64,000 bases of DNA from Cheiracanthium punctorium. Its lineage: Eukaryota > Arthropoda > Arachnida > Araneae > Cheiracanthiidae. Both the position numbers and the translations under genes were made by a program. The notes below the pieces were generated by a model. It searched no databases. It had not been told where the DNA came from and saw only the letters and a program-made list of their open reading frames with translations. The number at the start of each line of letters is the position of its first letter. Position 1 is the stretch's first letter. Of the stretch, positions 47,418 through 58,790 are shown one piece after another. The stretch is taken from the NCBI GenBank assembly GCA_038373885.1, contig JAWZYV010002577.1, forward strand, positions 248,001 through 312,000, in the 5' to 3' direction.

Positions 47418-47883
47418 TCAATTACTTTACTGAAATTAAATCAAGGCTAGAAAAAGGATTCATCGGACTTGTTCAATTTTTACGTTCTTTTCCATTAACT
47501 AAGAAAATAACGGTAAGAAGCAAAATCTTCAGTTGTCACCGTACGGTGTCTCTTATTTTACGCTGTACGTTGAGCTAAATTCTTCCCCGCGTCGTTAAAA
47601 TTTCGTCCGCCGTTAACTATGCCCCACCTTGTGTACATTTGAGGCGGGGTCTTGAGGAGGAGCGTTAAGTGGTTCTTGTGATTGACGACCTGCCGATGAC
47701 CTTGAAAAGTTGTTAGAGCAGTCGATAACCAAACTGGTTCTGAAAAGTCGACAGCTATCCCTTGATGATTTCGTAAACCATCGGGGGAGAATTCCACGCT
47801 TGAATGGGAGGAGGTGGTTCAAAAATACGGGAAAAAATTGCGACATAATTTTTGGGAGGCTTTTAATGTAACAAACAAATAAA
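47418..47883. other. Non-coding stretch
   Basis: Moderately GC-richer at 47540-47800, where minus-strand frames of 79 and 123 codons overlap each other in different frames. No domain was recognised. Confidence 0.35.
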
Positions 47884-48204
47884 TAAATAATAAAAGCAGT
47901 TATAGTTAGAGAATATAAGATGCGAATATTATTATTATTGTTCATGATCATGATGTGTGTTTTGAAAAAAAAATATAGGTGCATTGCATTGAAAATGAAG
48001 TTAGTATACGGAATATTGTATACCAGCCTTCCAGAGAACTGAATTAATGTCTACGAAGTAACCTTTAAACTGTGATAACGCATCAGATATTAACCTATAT
48101 TTTTTTTCACCTACATTTTTTTTCAAAACACACATTATGATCATGTGCAATTACATTAATATTCGTATCTTCTATTCTATAATTATAACTGCTTTTATTA
48201 TTTA
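47884..48204. mobile_element. Fold-back (inverted-repeat) element ending 27 bp from a tRNA gene
   Basis: The arm 47884-47981 pairs with 48108-48204: TAAATAATAAAAGCAGTTAT at the left mirrors ATAACTGCTTTTATTATTTA at the right. Pairing continues through AAGATGCGAATATTA, ATGATCATGATGTGTGTTTT and a poly-A stretch, with small indels. The spacer is about 126 bp. There is no coding content. The flanks are low complexity, so a target duplication cannot be read. It resembles a fold-back MITE. Confidence 0.85.
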
Positions 48205-48231
48205 GATCAAAATCCACGGAAGCTCTGCCGT

Positions 48232-48303
48232 GGCTCGGTGGTCTAGGGGTATGATTCTCGCTTTGGGTGCGAGAGGTCCCGGGTTCAAATCCCGGCCGAG
48301 CCC
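48232..48303 (+). tRNA. tRNA-Pro (anticodon TGG), copy 1
   Basis: A 72-base cloverleaf. The acceptor stem is GGCTCGG with CCGAGCC, and the discriminator base is C. The A box is TGGTCTAGGGG, the anticodon stem CTCGC/GCGAG has loop TTTGGGT with anticodon TGG at 48264-48266, and the B box is GGTTCAAATCC. It reads codon CCA and, by wobble, other CCN codons. A T run (TTTTTT at about 48311) serves as the RNA polymerase III terminator. No intron and no encoded CCA, as expected for a nuclear eukaryotic tRNA. All stems pair, so it looks functional. Confidence 0.97.
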
Positions 48304-50370
48304 ATCTGATGTTTTTTCCACGTAATCAATTATTTTTATTTTTCCATGCTTCTAGTGTTTTCATATCGAATTTTATTGAGATTTTCTGCGAACGTATTGA
48401 CTATAAGGGATTTTTAAAAAATCTTACTAATAATAGGTTATTTTATTCTATAATATTTTTTTTTAATTAAACGATTTGGATTTTTTTTCTTTCAGAGAGA
48501 GAAAGAATGATGTATAAAAACATTACATTTTTAAAGCAGTCTATTCTGTTGAAGTTTATGAGGAGGGGGAGGGAGGAAGAAAACACACAAATGTAAAAAA
48601 ATTGTAAATAAACCTACTTTTAATGAAAAACTTTAAAATTCATCAATGAAGTACATCAAGTGAAGTTTAAGCTCATGAAAATTTGAACTCTGGGTAACTG
48701 ACCCTGAATCTAATGAACTAAACATTCCGTTCAAACTTATTTCGAAAATGTGGTTACAGAAAATGACAAGAATTTATCCCAGGATTATCTGAAACAGTGT
48801 TAAAATTTTAATTTTCTTTATACAGTTACATTTTCTATTCTAAAATATTTGTTTACCCCTCCATATATTTAAACTTACCTGAAGCTAATCGCGGGGCGAT
48901 ATTTTCCTTTTTAATTTTTAATCCAAGATTAACATATAAAGTTTGCCCAAGGCTGGGTTCCAGCGGAGTACTCGTACATCCATGCTAGAAAGTGAAGCTG
49001 AACACGGAAGGAAACCGTTACTTCTTTACAACGATGGCAGCAGAAAGGTTAAACCTGAGTTCAATGGAGAGGTGTGATTATATTAAAGAGCCCCCTCCCC
49101 CCTTTCTTACACACTCAACCCCATGAACTTGGGGGGTGGAAACAACTTCACATTTTGTTCCTTACTATGCTACTTTGACGATTTGAAATTCTCGAAATTC
49201 TATAATCCGACCAGGGACGGTTCTAGATTTTGAGCCTCATTTGTGCAGTTATTATTTGGCCGCCTGTGTGCAATTACTATTTTGCCGTCTATGTGCATTT
49301 ATCATTAGGTGATATTTCCAGTAAACAAACAAACAAACAAAAAAGAGTAGTCATAAAGCATAAAAATAATTTTTTTCTAATGGAACAACAAAGAAAACAT
49401 ACATAGAGAAAAATTATCATGTTATTTAGCATGAAGTATGTTTCACGAGTTTAACTGTGCTCACAAAGTCAACTATCAGATCATGCTTATCCAATGTGTA
49501 GGGAAATTGATAAAAAATAACTAAATTAATAAAATAATTAAAACTTAACGCACATAAAAGGTACTTATCAAAGTTTTGCTTTTGCATGTTTCTATTTTGT
49601 GTAATTTTCTTTACTCTGTTTAATTTGTTTTCCATATTTTATTTTTTATTTTATATATTATTTTTTTATCTACCCTTCTTCCCAACCATCTCTTATTTTG
49701 CCTGGTTTCTTGCTTTTTCCTTCTGCCGATTGGCAACTCGCACTTCGCTTTCATTCTGTTTTCACTTTTTTCCACCTCCAGTCCCAATCTGTGTATGAAC
49801 TTCTACTGGTGCTGACGAAGCTCGAAAAATTTTCCGATCGAAACGCGTGTACATTTTGATGTACCTTTTGTGAACGTTATTTTATAAAGTTTTGAATATT
49901 TTATCTTTTAATCACCACTTTCTTTTGAGTGTTTCTTATTAACTAAAATAATGTTTCAGTATTGCAATTTAACGATATTGCATAATCGATGGAATAAAAA
50001 TAGCGAATAAATTTTGGTAGCCCATTTTTTTTAGCTATCTGTGTTCGGTGCACAATTTACACGCATAGCAAAACCAGCTACTTCTTGTTGTGGATTTTCA
50101 ATTACAAAGAAAAACTAGTCTGCTGGCTCAGTACGGCAGAAAATTAAGGTCTATGAAACATTTTCTCGTCCTTTTGGGTGACGTAGCTTTATAAAGTGAC
50201 TAGCTGAATGCCCGCATTGCTAATGACGATTCGATAAAGCTGGAAAAACAGGTGACGTAATAACACTACATCACGATAAGATGGCGCTTTTATCACGCTA
50301 AAACAACTGCTGCATAAAAATTTATTATATCAGATTTGGAACAAAATGTTCAGTAAATAACGCTTGGCGT
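48304..50370. other. Non-coding DNA between the two tRNA genes, with repeat fragments
   Basis: AT-rich. Near 49211 CAGGGACGGTTCTAGATTTT resembles a hAT-type end. From about 49235 to 49305 a short tandem GTGCAATTACTATTTTGCCG repeat (about 26 bp, two to three units) follows. C runs at 49083 and a CAAA microsatellite at 49324-49341 are also present. No gene was supported. Confidence 0.4.
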
Positions 50371-50442
50371 GGCTCGGTGGTCTAGGGGTATGATTCTCGC
50401 TTTGGGTGCGAGAGGTCCCGGGTTCAAATCCCGGTCGAGCCC
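50371..50442 (+). tRNA. tRNA-Pro (anticodon TGG), copy 2
   Basis: Identical to the gene at 48232 except for one base: the first base of the 3' acceptor strand is T instead of C, giving a tolerable G-U pair in place of G-C. A box, B box, anticodon loop and discriminator are unchanged. A nine-T run starting at about 50452 gives a pol III terminator. Flanking DNA does not match copy 1, so the pair did not arise by a recent large tandem duplication. Confidence 0.96.
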
Positions 50443-51452
50443 TGGGTTCAATTTTTTTTTCTTTCTGAGACACGCGTCTATCATTTTGTTATTATTAACA
50501 AAAAAAAAAAAAAAATTGCTTTAACCTTGGAATATAATTCGCTGGATATAGATCGACTTTTAAATATATAAACAAATTATTATAATAATAATAGAAAACA
50601 ATTTAACGTCGTCGCCATAATATTAGACAAGTTGCTTAAATTTGTAGGACACAAAAGTGAAAATAATACAGAAATATATAATTAATAATATATTTCTCTC
50701 TTCTGGTATATATTTAGATATAAGCGAGCATATAGTGGTTGTCAAAGCAAACATTAAAATAAGTAACTTTATTGAAAATATGTCTTTGGTGGTGGAAGCG
50801 GATAATTATATTATGGCCTTATATTTTATTTCTATAAAAACAACAACGACAACAATAATAATTACATTAAAGCCTCGGAATATTATATTTAGCACAGTCA
50901 GTATTTTAAACATTTGAACAGATTGTAGCCTGCTAATTAATTGAAAAACGTCCATAAGAAAAGGCTGACAACTTTTTCCAAAATATTAAAATACATAAAC
51001 GAATTTATTAATACCCTAAAATAATTAAATAAAAACCTGTAGTACTGAAAGACCTGAATGCGTTTTCTAGCGACACTATTTGTTTATTCAGCGGTCAGGT
51101 TTGAAGAAACAGGCAGTAGTAGGATTTTCTCTTAAATAAAGAAAAAAGAAAACTGAATAAACATATTACTACAACATACTTCAGGATAAAAAAAATTCTG
51201 CTTCTGGAAATATGCGATTGAAGAACATATTATATTATATAGCTCAATTATATTCATATCATTGAGCTGTACTTATAATTTTAATAATTACACCTACTCA
51301 AGAAAGTCTTCGAGTGAAAGCGAAATTTCCTTATTTAGTTTTATGAATAACTTACTAAGTTTTAATAAAAACACAGTTTGGAAGAAATGCGATAAGTTGT
51401 TACTGTATACAAAGTAATTAACTTTTTATTGAAAGCAATTCGTTATGTGTGA
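50443..51452. other. AT-rich non-coding stretch
   Basis: The 86-codon frame at 50657-50917 is Ile/Asn/Lys-rich, includes a short poly-Thr and has no domain. Judged a chance frame. Confidence 0.45.
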
Positions 51453-51570
51453 CAGGCGCGTAGCCAGGAAAAATTTTCGGGGGGGGGATGTGAACTTATA
51501 TGTGTATAAATAGACGGAATTTCATCACTAATCCAAAAATTTCGGTGGGGGGGGGGATATATCCCGATAA
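51453..51570 (+). repeat. hAT-type end fragment
   Basis: CAGGCGCGTAGCCAGGAAAA followed by a G run is a typical hAT-type terminal sequence. A second G run near 51546 follows. A related phrase in the same orientation, CCAGTAGCCAAGAAAAGACT with GTGGGGGAGC, lies at 52383-52425. No paired right end or target duplication was found. Confidence 0.4.
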
Positions 51571-53408
51571 ATCAGTACAGAAAATCAGTACAGAAGTTTG
51601 TTGATTTCATTTAAAATAAATTATCATTTTAAAATTGTGCCACTAGACCTCACTTTCCCATTAATTTTATGTAATGAGACGAATTTTCAACCCTGTACTT
51701 AAGTGTTTCAAGGAAACTGCCATAAAAATCAAAAAGAGGAACGAATTAGATAAACAAACTTCTTTTCCCTTTTCAGAGCCCACTTTTTCTTAAATCAAAT
51801 AAAAATGTTAGGAATTTTGAAGTTCACGTTCCCTTAAAAATCTTTTGTATATTTTGAACCCAAAGGAAATTGGAAATATAGTAAATGAAGTTTATCCTTT
51901 CTCTCGGCCCAACAGCTTATGTTTTCTTACTTTCCAAGCTCTACACAAAACAAACAAACAAAAAAAAAAAAAACACCCCTTTTCTAATCTTCTCTTCCCT
52001 TAAAAAATTTTCTCCTTGTAAACAGAGAATAGCTTAAAACCCTCAATGTAATTTCAAACTCACTCCAATCTGGAATTCTTTTCTGCGAAACCAGATGTTG
52101 ATATTACTGAAGTTCGAAATGTAAATTTAAACTTACGGTGGAAATTAGCTGGACGCCTTACTTTTATCGGAATAATTTTCATAAACAGTAAATATACGCT
52201 CCTTTTCCAAGAGTCTATATATACAGATTAGAATAGAAAAAAATCAATTCGGCAAGTGAGCTTTTCGCGAATCAACAAACAACACCTACATAAACGTTTC
52301 GTACTTAGAAAGAAATCTTTTAACAATATTATGTTTTTAATTTCGGTGACTACTTTCAGGGCGGATTTTTCAGTGAAGCAGGCCAGTAGCCAAGAAAAGA
52401 CTTCGGAGAGTGGGGGAGCTTCAAGTTTATGCTTCAATGGGGTAGTCAGGAGCGCCCTGGCCGTACAACAAAACAGCGTCCTCTCCTTAGTAAGAATGAC
52501 ACTGATCACTTCGTTTGCAGGGTCGTTCTTAAAATTAATTAACAATGACCATTTATTTTGGCTTCTGTCGTGAGAGTTCATCCTGCAAATGAAAAAAAAA
52601 AAAAAACTCTCATAGATTTATGTAGTCAAGTGATCTATACACTTGACTACTGTAAGCTTCATTAGACTTTGCTCTATTTGCTTTATTATGCGAAATGAAA
52701 ATTTATGTTTGGAAGTGTTTCATAATTGGTGTTTCGCACATGATTTATGCCCATTTTTTCAACGCTTTTATTCAGCTTTACTGTTCTGTCGCTGCGTTTT
52801 GCATTTTTTCCATATCCTTTGGTCGATTTTTTAGCCACTTCACTACAGCTGCAAATTTGAAATTTCGCATGGTGGTAAGTTTCGAGTAACAGTACAATAT
52901 TGTGTAAATATTGGCTATTAAATAACCTATTTTAAGCGTCATAAAATGATATTAAACTTGTACCCTTATACCGTACACCAGTAATAAGTTGTCTCAAGAA
53001 AAGCGATCTGAGGCATGAGATTTAACGTTTTGTACCGAATACGGTTCTAACCAAGCTCCGAACAGGGTTACTGTACTCTTTTGCGTTTGAATTCATTTAC
53101 ACGAAGTTTTTAATAGTAAGGCAAAAGAATTTGCCTTACTTTTTTAATATTTATACCATTTTTCCTTTTTTAAGAGAGGATCTCATTTACTCAATTAGCT
53201 CATCAACTCAAACGGCCGAAAGGATTTTCTAGTGCCTTGAATAATAATAATAATAATAATAAATCAATATAAAGTGTGCTCCGGTCTGAATATTTCAAGA
53301 GTGTCGGGCATAAAATATCGATTTAATGAGGTAATTCTATTCTAGCGCCAGTTTACTCACAAGCAAATTTAAATTGATTAAAATCTGATGGACGCTTAAT
53401 TGAAGAAA
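51571..53408. other. Non-coding stretch
   Basis: Includes a perfect 11-bp hairpin, GTAGTCAAGTG with CACTTGACTAC, at 52622-52650, and a TAA microsatellite at about 53238-53262. Long frames at 52228-52581 on both strands overlap the hAT-like fragment and each other and show no domain. Confidence 0.4.
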
Positions 53409-53580
53409 CAATCAATGATCATGATGAAGCACCTCAGTTTTTGCACCGCTTTATTAAAACAGGGAGAATGCCGGGGGAGCGGATATAATCCATCAATGAC
53501 AAACGCAAATTAGTAGTTCGATCTTTTCTTAGGTATTGCTATAACGGCACAGTACTTTCGCAGTCAGTAATAATAAACAG
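53409..53580 (+). repeat. Diverged duplicate segment, copy 1 (partner at 54.75 kb)
   Basis: Shares, in order, CAATCAATGA, GGAGAATGCC/GGAGGATGCC, ATAATCCATCAA, CGCAAATTAGTAG, TTTTCTT, GGCACAGTACTTTCGCAG/GCCACAGCGTTTTCGCAG and CAGT-ATTAT-AA with 54750-54932. Confidence 0.65.
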
Positions 53581-54749
53581 ATAGGTAATTTCCCGAGAGA
53601 CTTCGTACGGAAGGTTACATTTTCTAGTTTAGAGTTTTGTGTAATGGCAAGCGTACAAGAGGGGCAGAGATATTGTTAGGAATTTTTTCAAGGAGTGAAA
53701 ATACTCCTTGACGTATTTTGAAGGAGTGAATGTAGTTTAAGAGGAGTCAATTTAGCAGTTTTAAGATTGGAAAAGACGGACAAGCATATAAGTAAGACCA
53801 ATGAAAAAAAAAACCCTAAATGAAGTTAATTTGTAAACAATACGCAATTGAATACTGTTTTTTAAATTTATTTATTTATTTATTTAAAGCTTATTTTATA
53901 CTATTACATCTAATGCGGCTCAATAAAAAAATACGTTAAATCTTTCTTAAAATTGCAGAGCGTGAAAATACATGTCATTAGAATTTTAAGGAGTATTTTT
54001 TAATTTTAATGTGTGAAACACACTTGTAGAGGCGTTAAAAATATCTATGTTGGGGTGGCATCGGGGACATCTGACAACGGGGGATGCCTTGCTCGGCGGA
54101 CTTTTTTAAGGCGTCCTAACGCGTATTAACGTTATATCTGGAGAAAACGACCACCAAATACCTTGCGGCTGTTGTTAAATCAACAGTTGCTCTGTAAACT
54201 CGAAAAATCTTTTAAAGAGTGGTAAAAAATAAAATATGTTTGAGAAAATGTTGTTTTATTTGCTTTATCAGTCTTGATTTTAGTGTATTGGATTTGAATT
54301 ACGCATTCGTATGTAAAAATAGTTCACAATCAATGTGCCAAGATTCTACCTCAAGTACTTCATTTACACAAATGATTCAAAGAATATTTTAGCACTCTGA
54401 ATACGCAAAAACAACACAGATTAAAGTACAAAAAAAAATAATAAAATGTTTGTACAACAGCCTTACGAAAAGTACTTATCCACAAGAAGATCGTTGTGAG
54501 TGGTTATAAAAGGTCCACTTCTCTTCAGCTGCGAAAAGTTCAGCTATCCACAAGAGTGAAAAGTAACTCTTTCAACTCATCCTGTTCTAACCTTTCTACT
54601 CTTGACGGCTGTTGACTTTTTATTACGAGTGAAGAAAGGTAGATCTTCTTGTTCCGACTCAGCCAGAGGGAGATGGAATCCTACCTCTTTAGTTTAAACG
54701 AGAACAAATTTAAAAAGATGAAAGCATGGCTAGAGCTTAGTTGGATAAG
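53581..54749. other. Non-coding stretch
   Basis: No supportable gene. A less AT-rich patch at 54040-54180 and purine-rich text at 54480-54720 remain unassigned. A short TTTA microsatellite lies at about 53867-53886. Confidence 0.4.
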
Positions 54750-54932
54750 CAATCAATGACAATAGTGAAGTAAAAGAAGGATTTTCTCAGCTTATTGAAA
54801 TTGGAGGATGCCAGCGAACAACCATAATCCATCAAAAGCAACCGCAAATTAGTAGTAGTTTTAGTTTTTTTTTTCTTTCCCGGGAAGTATCTTACTGCCA
54901 CAGCGTTTTCGCAGATTCTCAGTTATTATAAA
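54750..54932 (+). repeat. Diverged duplicate segment, copy 2
   Basis: Direct-orientation counterpart of 53409-53580, about 1.34 kb away. Contains a T run between the CGCAAATTAGTAG and TTTTCGCAG landmarks. Confidence 0.65.
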
Positions 54933-56929
54933 TGTGACTATGTTGCTTCATATTTCGGATTACCTGTTTACTTTTTAATGCGGGAAATATAAATACTTTA
55001 AGGAATTGGAATATTAGAGCCCTTGTACCAGTTCTAAGCGTATTGATCTTCGATATTTTTCAGAAATCAAATATTAATCAATGCTCAAAAACTAAACAGT
55101 TCATTTTCAGCTATTATGAAAACTTAAGGGAATATTCATCAATCCTCAGAACGACTTGGAAGAATTCAAAAATGCAAATCTATTTTTACTCCGAATGGAA
55201 CTGATTTTGCACGCTGAAGCAAGCTGATGTTCAAAAGTAAGATGAAGGGGAAGGGGAGAACCAAGGAACTCGTAGTGAATCTAGGATTTACCCGTTTGTT
55301 TCCATAGGGGCATCATATCAAATTCATTGGTGAAGATTTGCATTTGTGCCCAGCGTTGTTACAGAAGCTTGGGCCTCTCAATGCTCCTCCCCAAAAGAAA
55401 GACAGAAAATGTAAAAATAAAAAATAAAAGGATTAAGAAAAGGATTAATCTTTCACACCGAAAAAGTTAATCTCAATAGACATTTGCAGTCTGGCAATTA
55501 TTGAGCTGAATGAAATTAGAAAAAAAATATTCAAAAGCTCAAAAATGTAACGCAAGTTTTAAAAGTAATAATAGATATTCAGATTTAGTTTATGATATCT
55601 ACAATATGCTTGTCATCAATGGCTATGATGTGGCGCAGACGAATTATAAAACTCTGCGCAACTCTCTGAAATGCCTAGCGTTCTCTCTCTCTAGACACTT
55701 TTTTCGAGCTTTTGAATCAAATTTTTGAATGTTGTAACATTTGGACCGGTTGTTTTCAGCTTATACTCAGTCGCAAATTTTCTACAGGCTGCAATCGGGC
55801 TAATATGGCTCAAGTAGTAGGCCTCGACGATCGAAATATGCTCAGAAACGCTGTATTTTGCTATTTTCACTTAGAAAATAAACAACAATTAAAGTGTGCA
55901 TGCTCGGAAAAAAATAAATAAAATTCCAATATGCCCTGCATTCAAGAGACAGTTTCGACTAGCTTTAACAGCAATACAAATGTTATTAAGCTTCCCCCCC
56001 CCAATATAACTCAATATAATTGTTATATACTCAATATAATTGTTATAATTATAACGAGTATTTTATTTTTCTTCATAGGTAATAAGCTACTGTATATTGT
56101 TTACAGCTATTTTTTTAAAATTTCACTAATTATAAAAAATCTTCAAAAAAGTGACCACTTGATACAGTTAAAGGTACCAATCATGGTCTTTTTTTACAGA
56201 GACTTACTGCATTAAAATAATTAGTTCCAGTTATTATTCTTCTTTCATCATTAAAATATGCTTATTCTTGAAAACATAAACACATATGTTACTGCACTGT
56301 GTAGAAACAGCTTTCATTTTGTAATTAGTTATCTTTTTCTTGAAAAAAAAATTACTTTTTGAGAATATTACTTTAAAAAAAATCTTAACTAATAGGAAGT
56401 TTTACATAAAACAATAAATTAATGATTAGTCTATAAAAAAGTTTTACTTTCTGATATGAACTTGTTTGTTACTTTATTTTTATCAGAGCAATTAAGGTAA
56501 AGAAAACTCTTTATTGAATATTTTTTTTTGTTAAAGTTTTTTAATATCATACAGTTTAAAAAATGCGCTTGTTTAAGAAACTAATTACGCCGCATTAAGA
56601 AATTTTCTTTTGGTGATTAAAATAAATTCCTTTTGTTTAATGTAGTTCTCTCTCCAAAATTTTACATTATGCAAACTTTTATCTTTAATTTGTTTCAGCG
56701 CCTCTTTAAATGCGTAACAAAGCCAATTTATCTGGTTAATAGCATAGTTCTGGATAGTTATTTAACTAATTCGAGATATTGTACATATTTATCAATAGTT
56801 ATTTTTCATTTTGTACGAAAGTTACATAAAAGGCACGTATTTTTTATTCGCTTAATGCTTTGGGTAGTGCAGTTTATAAAGATTGATTTTGAATAATTTA
56901 AGCCCCTTGAGGTTTATAGCCCATGGTTT
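54933..56929. other. AT-rich non-coding stretch
   Basis: Short frames (55510-55728, 55712-55921, 55931-56215, 56633-56896) have A/T-driven composition and no domain. No RNA gene was recognised. Confidence 0.45.
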
Positions 56930-57150
56930 CCTCACACACAGTGGTTATGTCACTGAAAATGGTAGATGGCCAATGTGTGAAGGTCCCGGGTTCGGGTGCC
57001 ATCGCGTGCTGTCGATCTAAAGTGCTGGAGTTTTGGGAGGTTTCCTCCAATTGTAACTTGAATACACGTCAGAAAGTTCTCCTGCCAAGGCACCCCTAAT
57101 CTGTGGCAGATCGCTTCAGCGTAGCGTTGCCATAATCACACAAACGCATA
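56930..57150 (+). mobile_element. tRNA-derived SINE (same broad family as 24.8 kb)
   Basis: A tRNA-like head has an A-box-like GTGGTTATGTCACTG near 56941 and a B-box-like GGGTTCGGGTGCC near 56988. A body with TTTTGGGAGGTTTCCTCC, AACTTGAATACACG and a 3' part follow. It resembles the head and body of the 24760-25060 element but is well diverged. The cloverleaf does not form, so it is not a tRNA gene. Confidence 0.5.
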
Positions 57151-57479
57151 AACAAATCAAACAGCCCGTGGCTATAAATTATGAGATGCACTATAGATTT
57201 CTTTTGTAGTTACATGCTTACAGTCCGAATAATTAGTTTTCTAACAGAGTAATACCGTAACTTACGACGACGTTGAAAAAGGTATTTTTCTTTATCTTAC
57301 ATCAAGAAACGCCGCTAACGTTAACGCGAGAAACGTTAACAATAAAATAAATTTTATAATATACTGCCTGCCAGGAGAAGGCGAGGCGATGTTAGTACTT
57401 TCTAGTTAAAACGATACCACTTATCAAGAGGCATACATATTGGTACGAAATTTAACCCTGACGACAAACAACCCCCTCA

Positions 57480-57776
57480 GTAGTTACAAGGGCACGATAG
57501 TGACAGATTCAAGGGGGAGGCGATGACATCCCCCTTAAACCCAACCTTTAACCTGCCACTCTCATCATTAGAAAGAAGGATAAAGAATCGTTCAAAGAAG
57601 GAGATTCCTCTCTGCTGCGTCTTTCTAACGTCGAGAGCGAACAGATTAAACATGGCTTCAAGATTAAAAATGAAGAGATGAAAAGAAAGATAAGAGAGAT
57701 GAGAGTAACCCGTCGCTGATAATATGCGTTGCTATACTTATAACCTTCCTTTTGAACTTTTCTGAATCCGCCACTG
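57480..57776. mobile_element. Possible hAT-type MITE related to the one at 58.3 kb
   Basis: The left TAGTGACAGATTCAAGGGGG and right GAATCCGCCACTG resemble the CAGTGGCGGATTMA end of the element at 58305-58453. GGGGGAGGCGATGACATCCC at the left is similarly placed. No clear target duplication was read, so boundaries are uncertain. The 92-codon minus frame (57548-57826) lies mostly inside. Confidence 0.4.
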
Positions 57777-57819
57777 TAACAACGCTCATCCATTTTAGAG
57801 ATAAAAATACCTTTTACAA

Positions 57820-58790
57820 ATGTCATCTCAACGATTTCTGTGTGGTATTAATGCAGATCTCACATTGAAAGTTCCACATAATTACTCAACAGAAATCGTT
57901 CTGTAGGGTATATCATGTGATGGGGTAATAGACCTGATATAAAACAAAAAAGTAGAAGGTTGCTTTCTTAAATTACAACACATTAATTTATAGTAGAAAT
58001 AACATATTTATTTCTAGTTAAATTTAACTCTACGTTAATACTCAACGATTTCTGTTGGGTATTAATGTAGAACTGATATTAAGAGTTGTGCATTAATACC
58101 CAAACGAAATCGCTCTGTTGCATATTAATGTGTTGGGATAGTAAAGCTGATATAAAAAAGTAGAAGGTTGACTTCTTCTATTATAATGCATTAGTTTATA
58201 GTAGCAGTAACATATTTATTTCTAGTTACATTTAGTTCTACGTTAATACTCAAGAGTTCTGCATTAATACCCAACAGAAATTGTTCTGTCATATTAATGT
58301 GTTGCAAGGGAGGATTAAAGGGAGTGGCGGAGGGGGCGACCGCCTCCCCCCCCGAGAAAAAAGAAATTAATATAAAAGCTTGCATAAAATGGATGTACAT
58401 GTCATTCTTCTAACTAACCGCCCCACCGACAAACTTGCATTAATCCGCCACTGATGTGTTGGGATAATAAAGCTGATATAAAAAAAGTAGGAGGTTGACT
58501 TCTTAAATTATAATGCATTAGTTTATAGTAGAAATAACATATTTATTTCCAGTTACATTTTGTTTTACATTAATACCCAACGTTTTCTGTTGGGTATTAA
58601 TGGAGAACTGATATTGAAGTTCTGCATTAATACCCAACAGAAACTGTTTCATTGGGATTAATGTGTCGGGATAATAGAACTAATATTAAAAAAAGGAGAA
58701 GGTTGACTTCTTAAATTACAGTAGTTATTACACATTAATTTATAGTGGCAATAAAATATTTATTTCTAGTTACATTTAATATTATGGAAT
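57820..58790 (+). repeat. Tandem array of ~210-bp units, each carrying a hairpin
   Basis: ACATATTTATTTCTAGTTA and variants recur near 58002, 58210, 58537 and 58753; the third spacing is enlarged by an inserted MITE. Units also share GCTGATATAAAA-AAGTAGAAG, GTTGACTTCTTAAATTA and TGCATTAGTTTATAGTAG. Most units contain a hairpin: CGATTTCTGTTGGGTATTAA and, about 30 bases on, its complement TTAATACCCAACAGAAATCG (variants at 58047/58107 and 58580/58627). The second unit has lost one arm. Confidence 0.88.
58305..58453. mobile_element. Small hAT-type MITE inserted in the 210-bp array
   Basis: A 149-bp insertion with perfect 8-bp direct repeats ATGTGTTG at 58297-58304 and 58454-58461. The ends are CAAGGGAGGATTAA and TTAATCCGCCACTG, matching at 11 of 14 positions. 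The interior has a G-rich/C-rich palindrome near 58325-58350. An 8-bp target duplication and these ends indicate hAT. It disrupts one array unit, so it is younger than the array. The frame at 58191-58400 runs across it by chance. Confidence 0.85.

Noticed and set aside
47613..47984. 123-codon minus-strand frame as a gene
   Set aside because: Runs into the fold-back element and overlaps another open frame; no domain.
52228..52581. Opposed 117- and 105-codon frames as genes
   Set aside because: Both strands open over the same interval, overlapping a hAT-like fragment; no recognisable domain on either.
57548..57826. 92-codon minus-strand frame with a hydrophobic run as a membrane protein
   Set aside because: Mostly inside a probable MITE; the start region is the repeat's terminal sequence.
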